NCBI RefSeq assembly: GCF_900188355.1
Contig: NZ_FZNX01000001.1
Coordinates: 209,671-273,670, forward strand
Direction of reading: 5' to 3'
Source of the DNA: Lutibacter flavus
GTDB taxonomy: Bacteria > Bacteroidota > Bacteroidia > Flavobacteriales > Flavobacteriaceae
Length of the DNA stretch: 64,000 bases
The notes beneath the pieces were generated by a model. That model saw only the letters and a list, made by a program, of their open reading frames with translations. It had not been told where the DNA came from and did no database searches. Of the stretch, positions 25,410 through 32,723 are shown piece after piece; position 1 is the first letter of the stretch, and each line of letters starts with the position of its first letter. Position numbers and translations under genes: made by a program.

Positions 25410-27248
25410 TTAAGCTATTTTATATTTATTTAATGTTACCGAAACTGTGGTTCCCTTTCCTTTAATGCTTTTTATTTCAAAACTTCCTTCATTCTTTTTT
25501 GCCAAGACTTTACATAATCTTAATCCAAGTCCTGTACCAATATTACCTGAAACATCTTTGTTTGTTTGATTAACTTTATGAGAGTCTTCATTTTCAGTAT
25601 TTTGGTCAAATCCTATTCCCTGATCTTTCCAATGAATTGTACAAGTACTTTCATCACAATTAGAACTTACAAGCATTTCACTTTTTGGATGCGAAAACTT
25701 AATTGCATTGTCTAAAATATTTCTAAAAATTATTTTTAATGAATTTAAATCGGCTTCAACAAAAAAAGATGAATCAACTTCGTTTTTAAATTTAATTTCC
25801 TTTTCTTCTAATTGAAATATATAATCAAAATGAACCATATTAATGATACTTTCGACAGGTAACTTTTCTTTACTAAATAATAGTTCTTGTTTGTTTCCAA
25901 TTACCCAATGCAAAGTATTATCAATTAATAAATGTGTCCTTTTTGAAAGTTGAAAGCTGTCTAAAATGAGCTGTGTTGCTTCTTCCTTGTCAATGCTAAC
26001 TGGTTTCAACATTTCGATTGCTCTCATTAATTTATTTTTTAATAGACCAATAGGAGATTTTAGATCGTGTGTTATTATAGAAAATAATCTATCATTCGTT
26101 TCAACTAACTCTACCAATTCATCTTTTTGAATAGAAATAATTCTGTTCTTTTTTCTAATTTTAAAGTTTGTAAAAACACTTAAAATGATAATTATTAAAA
26201 AGAAAATGGCAATACTGGAATAAATTATATTTCTTAATTGTGCTGTTTGTAAACGTTCCTTCTGAAGTTCACTAGATAATTCAAGAGTTTTTATTTCTTT
26301 GTCCTTAACGGCTAAGGTTATTTCTTTGTCTTTTTCGGCTAGTTTCCATACCTGATCTTTATTCCAAATACTATCTTTAATTTTTTCAAAGCCCTTTCTA
26401 TAATTTAAAGATTTCCCATAATTCTTATTGTTTTCCTCAACAATAGCTAAATTCAAATAAGCGTTTTGTAATAAGGGAAGATTTGTAGTTTTTTCAGCAA
26501 AAGCTAATCCTTTTTCAAAATATCTTAAGGCAATTGCATCTTTATACTGAACATAGTATAAGTTTGCTAAATCTAAACAAGATCTTGCTAAACCTAACGT
26601 ATCTTTAGCTTCCTCATTAAAGTTAAAACTCTCCTTTAAATTTATCTCTGCTTTGTTAAAATTTTGTAAATGCAAATAGCTAACACCCAAATTATGAACA
26701 TTAATACGGCTATTCTCTGTGTTTTCATTATTATAAGATTTTTTCCAGTTTTCTAAAATTTTTACAGCTTTGTTAAACTCCTTTTGTTCAACATGGATTC
26801 TACCAAGAATTGCATATAAATTAGTCGTATAAACATTATTAATATCTTCTCCAATTATTATAGCCTCTTGTAAAATACCTTCGGCAGCATTATACAATGC
26901 TTTCTCAGTTAATACGCGACCTTTTAACACATAAAGAATAAAATTTATATCCTTTTTTTTAAAAGATTTGTTCTCTAAAAGCTTAGTTGCATAAATATAA
27001 GAAGAATCAATTTCACTTTTTGAAAAAAAATCATGTGCTTTATGAAACTCCATAAAAATATTTGAGTGTATTTCTTTATTTGGGTTTTTACAAACTAAAC
27101 AAACTTTCTCTAATTCATTTTTAAATAAATCTGACACCAAATCCTGATTTTGCGCAATACTGAATCTAGTATTAACAAGAATAGATAGAATTAAAACAAA
27201 TCTTAAGCCACTGAGAAAAAAGAAATTATTGTAAGTAATTAAAGGCAT
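25410..27248 (-). CDS. TPR-containing sensor histidine kinase
   Basis: 612 residues. Signal peptide (to about SIAQ33), about six TPR repeats (100-290) outside, a coiled stretch (WKLAEKDKEITLAVKDKEIK region), one helix at 341-361, then a HisKA-like dimerisation domain with His394 in ITHDLKSPIG. The HATPase domain shows N box RNILDNAIKFSH, G1 KDQGIGF and G2 IGTGLGLRLCK. Two Cys (LEKVCLVC, 50 and 53) sit just after the signal peptide. It is a membrane sensor paired with the LytTR regulator; the signal is unknown. Confidence 0.92.
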   Translation of the reverse strand: MPLITYNNFFFLSGLRFVLILSILVNTRFSIAQNQDLVSDLFKNELEKVCLVCKNPNKEIHSNIFMEFHKAHDFFSKSEIDSSYIYATKLLENKSFKKKDINFILYVLKGRVLTEKALYNAAEGILQEAIIIGEDINNVYTTNLYAILGRIHVEQKEFNKAVKILENWKKSYNNENTENSRINVHNLGVSYLHLQNFNKAEINLKESFNFNEEAKDTLGLARSCLDLANLYYVQYKDAIALRYFEKGLAFAEKTTNLPLLQNAYLNLAIVEENNKNYGKSLNYRKGFEKIKDSIWNKDQVWKLAEKDKEITLAVKDKEIKTLELSSELQKERLQTAQLRNIIYSSIAIFFLIIIILSVFTNFKIRKKNRIISIQKDELVELVETNDRLFSIITHDLKSPIGLLKNKLMRAIEMLKPVSIDKEEATQLILDSFQLSKRTHLLIDNTLHWVIGNKQELLFSKEKLPVESIINMVHFDYIFQLEEKEIKFKNEVDSSFFVEADLNSLKIIFRNILDNAIKFSHPKSEMLVSSNCDESTCTIHWKDQGIGFDQNTENEDSHKVNQTNKDVSGNIGTGLGLRLCKVLAKKNEGSFEIKSIKGKGTTVSVTLNKYKIA

Positions 27249-27317
27249 AAAAATGCTTCATTAATAAATTATAACTTTCGAATTTACTATTCAAAACTTC
27301 AAAATTATACAAGTTTT

Positions 27318-27734
27318 TTAATTTGGATTTCCTGTAGTAGTAACCGTTCCTCTAGTTGTTTCCGGATCGCCATATTCGTAAATTACACGAATAATATTAT
27401 CCTTTTTCTTACTAGATGCAGCATTATAATTCACTACAACAGACCAAAGGTCATGTGGTTCAACAGTAGGCTTAACATCATCCTCCCATTTTATTGTTAT
27501 AGTTCTTGTAACTACATTTCCATTATCCGTTTTTACTTTTTCTTTATTTCCTGGACCAAGTACATCAAAGCTTTTAACAGAAGAAGGTATAAATACCAGT
27601 ATATTAACTGTATTGTTATAATCTCCGGTTTCATTTAAGGCAAATGTCACATACGGCTCTGATGACGAAACATCATTTAGGCCACTAATAATTAATTTCT
27701 TAGTAATTGTTTCATTCAGCAATTCATTATCCAT
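27318..27734 (-). CDS. Hypothetical 138-residue beta-rich protein
   Basis: No signal peptide and no family recognised. The sequence MDNELLNETITKKLIISGLN continues into strand-like segments (EPYVTFALNETGDYNNTVNILVF; VVTRTITIKWED; LWSVVVNYNA) and ends with a Thr/Gly-rich tail. It is divergent from the PixA/toxin operon, sharing a 287-base intergenic region with it. A role in the toxin system (chaperone, immunity or inclusion component) is only suggested by position. That intergenic region has no convincing TTG/TAnnTTTG promoter. Confidence 0.65.
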   Translation of the reverse strand: MDNELLNETITKKLIISGLNDVSSSEPYVTFALNETGDYNNTVNILVFIPSSVKSFDVLGPGNKEKVKTDNGNVVTRTITIKWEDDVKPTVEPHDLWSVVVNYNAASSKKKDNIIRVIYEYGDPETTRGTVTTTGNPN

Positions 27735-28021
27735 TTTTTAAATTTTTAGGTTAGTATTTTTTTAAGACTTGAAATATAAGCAAAAATATTTAAGAAAATA
27801 TCTTCGACTATTATTCCTTTGAAAATTAAATAATTACCACTTATACTTATTTTATAACCACCTAATCAATAAACTCAATTTACTTTCTGAATTTAACCAA
27901 TCTTTACCTTAATAAATAATCCGAAACTTATTTGTGAGACCAAATCGAAGTCAAGAAAAATTTAAAAAAAACTTTTGGAGTTACTATTTTTTGAAGAGTT
28001 TATAAAAAAACACTATGTACT

Positions 28022-28414
28022 ATGAGAACTATTGACGTTTTAGTTATTATCGATTGTTTAAGTGCAACTGCATCTGGAAATCTTAAAAACAACGCATACA
28101 TTGTAGATACAAATGGCTATGAAGGTTCTTGGAATGAAGGAACATCTCAACTAGTAACAGTCTGTCAAGATGGACAAGGGTTGAGTTGGGGAATAACAAG
28201 TGTCAATCCTGGTAATCAAGTAAACATTGTCAGTTTTTCTGGCCAGTTGATTACTTCTAAAATTTGCATTCCACAAAAACAAGGAATTCCAGGCGCTGAA
28301 ACTTGGAAAGGAAAAGTCCAAAGCCGTGGAGGTATTGGACAATACAAATACACCTTAGCGCTATCAATTAACGGTAAATCTATGAGTTTCGACGCATTCA
28401 TTAAAGTAGTATAA
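28022..28414 (+). CDS. PixA/AidA-family inclusion-body-type protein, copy 1
   Basis: 130 residues, no signal peptide. The N-terminal motif IDVLVIIDCLSATASGNLKNN, then NAYIVDTNGYEGSWNEGTSQL, VNPGNQVNIVSFSGQ and the final SMSFDAFIKV match the AidA/PixA pattern (D-x-L-V-x-x-D ... Y-L-V-D-T-N ... S-F-S-G-Q ... M-x-F-D-P). PixA forms intracellular protein inclusions in Xenorhabdus; function remains unclear. It is the first gene of a five-gene operon with a second copy and three pore-forming toxin subunits. Confidence 0.85.
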   Translation: MRTIDVLVIIDCLSATASGNLKNNAYIVDTNGYEGSWNEGTSQLVTVCQDGQGLSWGITSVNPGNQVNIVSFSGQLITSKICIPQKQGIPGAETWKGKVQSRGGIGQYKYTLALSINGKSMSFDAFIKVV

Positions 28415-28445
28415 ACACACTAATTATAAATCTAAAACTGAAATT

Positions 28446-28841
28446 ATGAAACAAATTGACATTTTAATGGTGGTAGACACCCAAGGAGCATTGGCAAGTA
28501 ATGATCTTACTTCAAACATTTACTTAATTGATACTAACAAGTATGTTGGGTCAGGTAATGAAGGACAAGCAGAATTGAAGACAGCATGTAAAGACGGTCA
28601 GATCATAAACTGGCGAGTATCTGCAATTAACCCAGGAAACGATGTTGAAATTGTTAGCTTTTCTGGTCAAATGATTACAGGAAATTTCTGTAACCCAATA
28701 AAACAAGGCCTTTCTGGAGAAGAATATTGGGAAGGACGAATAGAAGTACAAGGAAAAGCTCAAACTATTCAGTATAACGCTACTCTTTCTATTGATGGAA
28801 AAGCGATGACTTTTGATCCTTACCTTATTGTAAGTGTATAA
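28446..28841 (+). CDS. PixA/AidA-family inclusion-body-type protein, copy 2
   Basis: 131 residues. Closer to the family consensus than copy 1: IDILMVVDTQGALASNDLTS, YLIDTNKYVGSGNEGQAEL, INPGNDVEIVSFSGQMITG and AMTFDPYLIVSV. The two copies share roughly half their residues and probably arose by tandem duplication. 31 bases separate it from copy 1 and from toxin subunit A. As far as I recall, genes of this family also accompany Mak-type toxin operons, but I could not check that. Confidence 0.87.
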   Translation: MKQIDILMVVDTQGALASNDLTSNIYLIDTNKYVGSGNEGQAELKTACKDGQIINWRVSAINPGNDVEIVSFSGQMITGNFCNPIKQGLSGEEYWEGRIEVQGKAQTIQYNATLSIDGKAMTFDPYLIVSV

Positions 28842-28872
28842 GTAACTCATTTTAAATTTCAAACACCAAACT

Positions 28873-29931
28873 ATGTTCGCACCAGATATAAATACCACTA
28901 AAAATCAGCTCACGACTTTGTTTAACGAAATCAGAGGAGTCTCAGCGTATTCAATAGGTGTGCAAGATACGCTTATTGGCACGCTCCCTGAAGAACCAAA
29001 CTGGATTCCTGCTGTTCGTAGCGAAATGAAGCTATTATCTAAAGCAGGATCAAATTGGATTCTTAATTATCCAAACTCTTGGGCAGATATTCTCACTTCT
29101 TTTGCAAATTATGGAACTGACTTCGCTGCTTTCAGTGAAGAAATTAAGAAAAACATACATAATTTATCAAAAAATCAAATCATCTCACTGCTTTCTGCAC
29201 TGAGCGATGAATTAGGTAATTGTGCAAGCAATACGAAGAAAAGTTTAGATGCATTGATAGGTTTTGAGAATCAGTTTACATCTGTCTTTCCAGCCCTTAA
29301 CGCTAGTATTAATTCAGGTTGGGAAGAGTTGAGCGAAGAGGAAGCAGAAATGGTTGCTATTGCAGAAGCGTTAACACATTTGCAAGATGAAATAGCTAGT
29401 TTACAATCGAAAATTGACAGTTCAAGCATTTCAGGAGGAAAAACTTTTGTTCAAACAAATGTTAAAATTGCATACAGTATTTTAACCGCAGCAGGAGAAG
29501 TAGCTGTCCCTTATCTTACAATCGTAACTCTTGCCTATACAATTGGTAAAACATTTTACGATATAATTTCCGATACTGATAAAATTAATGAAGACCTTAT
29601 AAAAATAGGGAATCTTCAAATGAAAGCTTCAGAAGAGGCACAAGCTGCAGCTGCAACCAAATCTATTATTCAATATTTATATAATATCGAAATCCAATTT
29701 TTATCGCTCAAAAAACATGGAACAGGGCTAATGGTAATGTGGAAAGATGAAAAATCGAAAATTGATGAAGCAATCAATGCCATCAATGCTGGAGCCGATC
29801 CAGCTTCTTTTCTAGATATTTTAACCATGAGTATAGCCAATAAAAATTGGGGTGATCTATTAAAATACACACAACAAATTTTAAATATCCAACGTGAATA
29901 CGGACCCGTTGTAAATCTTAAAACTAATTAA
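28873..29931 (+). CDS. Alpha-helical pore-forming toxin subunit A (HBL/NHE/Mak-like)
   Basis: 352 residues, almost wholly helical, no signal peptide. Long amphipathic helices surround a moderately hydrophobic hairpin at 199-228 (IAYSILTAAGEVAVPYLTIV). The order helix bundle - hydrophobic head - helix bundle is that of HBL, NHE, Ahl/Smh and Mak subunits. It shares the motif NYGTDFAAFSEEI (79-91) with DYGTDYAAFSQKI of the next protein, so the genes are paralogous. The head is less hydrophobic than in the next two subunits, fitting the soluble third component of a tripartite pore. Assigned from architecture, not from a search. Confidence 0.75.
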   Translation: MFAPDINTTKNQLTTLFNEIRGVSAYSIGVQDTLIGTLPEEPNWIPAVRSEMKLLSKAGSNWILNYPNSWADILTSFANYGTDFAAFSEEIKKNIHNLSKNQIISLLSALSDELGNCASNTKKSLDALIGFENQFTSVFPALNASINSGWEELSEEEAEMVAIAEALTHLQDEIASLQSKIDSSSISGGKTFVQTNVKIAYSILTAAGEVAVPYLTIVTLAYTIGKTFYDIISDTDKINEDLIKIGNLQMKASEEAQAAAATKSIIQYLYNIEIQFLSLKKHGTGLMVMWKDEKSKIDEAINAINAGADPASFLDILTMSIANKNWGDLLKYTQQILNIQREYGPVVNLKTN

Positions 29932-29942
29932 AATCAAATATT

Positions 29943-31034
29943 ATGTTAAAAACAGATCAAAGTAAGGACCTAAATCAACAAACTTGGGCAGGATGGTCTT
30001 CCCTGCACATTATCACAGCTAGTTGTTTAGCTGTACAAAACACAACTTTTACAGCACCTAACCCAAAACCAGATTGGTTTGACTCCCTAAATTCTGCGTT
30101 GGTAAATGCTAAAACAGTTGCTGCAGATTGGGTGGATAATCTTTCAGTTGAAGTAACGCAAAGCATTCCAACTGCCATTGCAGACTATGGAACAGATTAT
30201 GCAGCATTTTCTCAAAAAATTAGAGATATAGCTACTCAATATCCAGATGCTACAGGAGCAAATGATCCCCACGTAAAGCAAGTAAATGCACTCATAGAAA
30301 CACTTTTAGCCGCCTTAAATGAAATATTATCTAGTGTAGATAAGGTAAGTGAAGGGATGAAAACTTGGGGGCAGCAAATGCAATCCGCGCATGATAATCT
30401 TACAACTGGAGCTGCAAATATTCAATCAGCTGAAGTAGAACTTAGAGCTGATATTGACAAAATGAATACTGCCATTTCAAATTTGCACAAAATGATAGAT
30501 GGTGAAAATAAAGCAATAGCTGCTGCTGCAATAGCGGTTGGAGTTGGAATATTTGCGTTAATTGCAGGTATCGCATTAGCATTCATAACATTTGGTGCGG
30601 GAGTGGTTGTTGCAGGTGCAGGAGCAGTTGCAATTGTTGGTGGAGCTGTAACTTGGGGAGTTATGCAACATAAAATTAACGAGCAATATGATGAAATTGC
30701 TCAAGATATAAAAAACATGGATCAAGATAAGCGACAACTTGTAGCTCTTCAAGGATTAGCCCAAGCAAGTAACTTATGTATTTCCTCTATCTCAAATGCT
30801 ACTGCAGCTTTAGCCGATTTCCGTTCATCTTGGGGTGTATTCCAAGGAGAACTGAAAGGAGTTATCACTAAGCTTGAAAAAGGAGAGGCTTCATTAAGTA
30901 CTCTTATCGCTGGAACGTTTACAGATGCAGCAGAAAAAGAATGGAATCTTGTTATGGAATTCGCTCAATCTTTACTTAATCAAAAAGTTGAGGCTCAAAA
31001 GCACGAAGTGTCAATAGAACCAAAAGCAGCATAA
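29943..31034 (+). CDS. Alpha-helical pore-forming toxin subunit B with strongly hydrophobic head
   Basis: 363 residues, no signal peptide. Helical bundle with a 51-residue very hydrophobic head at 191-241 (AIAAAAIAVGVGIFALIAGI, then Gly/Ala/Val-rich to AVTWGVM). This is the membrane-inserting feature of the B-type subunit in HBL/NHE/AhlB toxins. Coiled helices flank it (ELRADIDKMNTAISNLHKMI before, IAQDIKNMDQDKRQL after). The shared YGTD(F/Y)AAFS motif links it to subunit A. Eleven bases separate it from the upstream gene. Confidence 0.82.
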   Translation: MLKTDQSKDLNQQTWAGWSSLHIITASCLAVQNTTFTAPNPKPDWFDSLNSALVNAKTVAADWVDNLSVEVTQSIPTAIADYGTDYAAFSQKIRDIATQYPDATGANDPHVKQVNALIETLLAALNEILSSVDKVSEGMKTWGQQMQSAHDNLTTGAANIQSAEVELRADIDKMNTAISNLHKMIDGENKAIAAAAIAVGVGIFALIAGIALAFITFGAGVVVAGAGAVAIVGGAVTWGVMQHKINEQYDEIAQDIKNMDQDKRQLVALQGLAQASNLCISSISNATAALADFRSSWGVFQGELKGVITKLEKGEASLSTLIAGTFTDAAEKEWNLVMEFAQSLLNQKVEAQKHEVSIEPKAA

Positions 31035-31048
31035 AAATCATTCATTTA

Positions 31049-31078
31049 AACCTAAGAGTCTTATTAGATTCTTAGGTT
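31049..31078 (+). other. Intercistronic hairpin between toxin subunits B and C
   Basis: AACCTAAGA (31049-31057) pairs with TCTTAGGTT (31070-31078). With one G-U pair the stem extends inward through TCT/AGA to a TATT loop, 13 bp in all. It is followed on the + strand by A-rich sequence, not T, so it is not a normal rightward terminator. It may set the ratio of subunit C or protect the upstream mRNA. Confidence 0.55.
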
Positions 31079-31097
31079 ATTAAAAAAAAATATCGTC

Positions 31098-32153
31098 ATG
31101 AGTTTTCAAGCGTCCCAAATACAAGAAGAAACTAATTTAAGCATGAACGCTATGTTAATGCTTAATTCGTCCTGTCAAGGTCTTATTCAATCAAATATTG
31201 AAGAGGTGGACACCCCTTGGTATCCAATACTTTCAGGTGAATTGAAAAATGCTGAAGAATTAGTAATTGACTGGCGAAACAATGGCTTTCTATATTTTAA
31301 GTCTGCTATTTTAAATACAATGACAACAACTGGTCAGGAATTCTTAAACAACCAAACTGTTATTGATAACTTGTATAACCAACTGAATTCTAATTATTCG
31401 GTTACTTTGAAAGAAAAAATTGTAAGTCAGCTACAAAAATTAGCAGCTCCAATTTCTAATATAAGTGTTCAAATGGAAGCTTATTCACAAAAACTGACTG
31501 AATTTGGCAGTAAAATGCAAGTGATTCACAGTAATATGGAATCTACTATTAGCAAAGTACAAGCAGAAGAATCAGTATTAAAAGATGAAATTAATGAGAT
31601 TAATAAAAAAATTGAAAATCTAAGAAAACAAATTAGGATAGACAGAGAAGCCATTTCGAAGGCAAAGACAGCACGTAAAAAGGGGATTCTTGAAACAATC
31701 TTTGGGGTGCTACTTGCTCCTTTTACATTAGGTGCGTCGCTCATTTTGGCTGGAATTGGTGTTGCTTCAATTACAGAAGCTGAAAGTGATATTTCCAATA
31801 TGGAAAATTCCATTTCAGGATACCAAAAATCAATAGCTGGAGATCAAATAAACCTATCTAAAGATCAAGTAGAAGTTGCTACTCTAAAATCCCTTTTATT
31901 AGGAACTGGAATGACTTTAGACGATATGAATTTAATTTCTAGCTCGTTACAAGTACTTAAAGTCTCTTGGTCCGCTTTAGGAACTGAACTAGGTCAAATA
32001 ATATCAAAAACTGAAAAGGCAGAAAATGCGCAAGAAGCCGTTGTTGGACAAGCTTGGTTTGATGCAGCTTGTTTAGAGTGGAAAACTATCATTCCACATG
32101 CAGAAAATTTAGATAATCGTACCATCCAGACTAAACATGTTAGCATTGGTTAA
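31098..32153 (+). CDS. Alpha-helical pore-forming toxin subunit C (HBL/NHE/Mak-like)
   Basis: 351 residues, no signal peptide. Long helices with a central coiled coil (about 150-195, KVQAEESVLKDEINEINKKI) lead to a hydrophobic head at 197-225 (ILETIFGVLLAPFTLGASLI LAGIG), then a second coiled coil (AESDISNMENSISGYQ). The layout matches the other two subunits. Together the three genes give the A/B/C set expected of a tripartite pore-forming toxin. An intercistronic hairpin lies upstream, and no clear T-tailed terminator follows. Confidence 0.78.
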   Translation: MSFQASQIQEETNLSMNAMLMLNSSCQGLIQSNIEEVDTPWYPILSGELKNAEELVIDWRNNGFLYFKSAILNTMTTTGQEFLNNQTVIDNLYNQLNSNYSVTLKEKIVSQLQKLAAPISNISVQMEAYSQKLTEFGSKMQVIHSNMESTISKVQAEESVLKDEINEINKKIENLRKQIRIDREAISKAKTARKKGILETIFGVLLAPFTLGASLILAGIGVASITEAESDISNMENSISGYQKSIAGDQINLSKDQVEVATLKSLLLGTGMTLDDMNLISSSLQVLKVSWSALGTELGQIISKTEKAENAQEAVVGQAWFDAACLEWKTIIPHAENLDNRTIQTKHVSIG

Positions 32154-32316
32154 TTATCTATAATTAGCCACTCATATTTGCTTATTAACCGTTAATATAT
32201 AAACTTAAAGTTTCAATCTAAATTACAATCATCTTTGCATCATTAAAATAGTACTATTAAACACAGGATTGTGCAATAGTTAAGTTTATGGGGTAACTTA
32301 TCCATTTGTGCAATCC

Positions 32317-32342
32317 TTTTGTATTCTAACTAGAATACAAAA
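32317..32342. repeat. Perfect 12-bp inverted repeat downstream of the toxin operon
   Basis: TTTTGTATTCTA, AC, TAGAATACAAAA. No T run follows, so it is not a clear terminator; it could be an operator or the relic of an element end. Confidence 0.5.
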
Positions 32343-32443
32343 AACAATAACCATTATAAAAAAATATTTCTTCAAAATAAATAAGGTGAAAAAATCTAAG
32401 ATTAGTAAGAAAATATTATGATAATCAATTTCCTTATTTAAAG

Positions 32444-32471
32444 TATATACGCCTTTAAAAAGGCGTATATA
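32444..32471. repeat. Perfect 13-bp inverted repeat upstream of the captured pyrG promoter
   Basis: TATATACGCCTTT, AA, AAAGGCGTATATA. The arms are GC-containing and tight like a terminator stem, but the T tail is poor. It may belong to the original upstream region of pyrG that moved with the promoter. The remaining sequence of 32154-32578 shows nothing I recognise. Confidence 0.5.
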
Positions 32472-32578
32472 TCACTTTCAAAATACACTAGCTTATATTT
32501 AATATTCATGATTTGGATGCACTAATTTTTAAAAAAAATTAGAATAAACCTATTTCCTAACAACTTTTTCAAGTTACC

Positions 32579-32610
32579 TTTTGTTAACTAAAATAGCTTT
32601 AGTACTTTTG
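32579..32610 (+). promoter_or_regulatory. Full consensus promoter, captured from pyrG
   Basis: TTTTG (32579-32583), 19 bases, then TACTTTTG (32603-32610): the best TTG-N19-TAnnTTTG match seen in the window. It stands 16 bases before the pyrG fragment's ATG and 113 bases before the GH25 gene start, so it probably drives the muramidase. Confidence 0.75.
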
Positions 32611-32626
32611 CCCAAACCTAAGATTA

Positions 32627-32701
32627 ATGAAAAATACAAAATACGTTTTTGTAACTGGTGGGGTTACTTCTTCACTTGGAAAAGGTATTATTGCTGCCTC
32701 C
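32627..32701 (+). pseudogene. pyrG: 5' fragment of pyrG (CTP synthase), first 25 codons
   Basis: ATG at 32627 gives MKNTKYVFVTGGVTSSLGKG then IIAAS, the unmistakable start of CTP synthase. After codon 25 the homology ends abruptly; the frame runs 15 more codons into the next gene and stops at 32747-32749. It is a broken duplicate carrying the promoter and leader; the real pyrG must be elsewhere. Translation of the short frame across the GH25 start may affect the latter's expression. Confidence 0.9.
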
Positions 32702-32723
32702 AAATGTAAAAAAGGAACAGTCT

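Noticed and set aside
28551..28898. 115-codon leftward open frame opposite PixA copy 2
   Set aside because: Composition (Ser, Tyr, Phe, Cys-rich) and position mark it as the antisense shadow of a conserved gene.
28873..32153. Phage tail, contractile injection or S-layer proteins
   Set aside because: No sheath, tube, spike or baseplate genes are near; the hydrophobic heads within helical bundles fit pore-forming toxins better.
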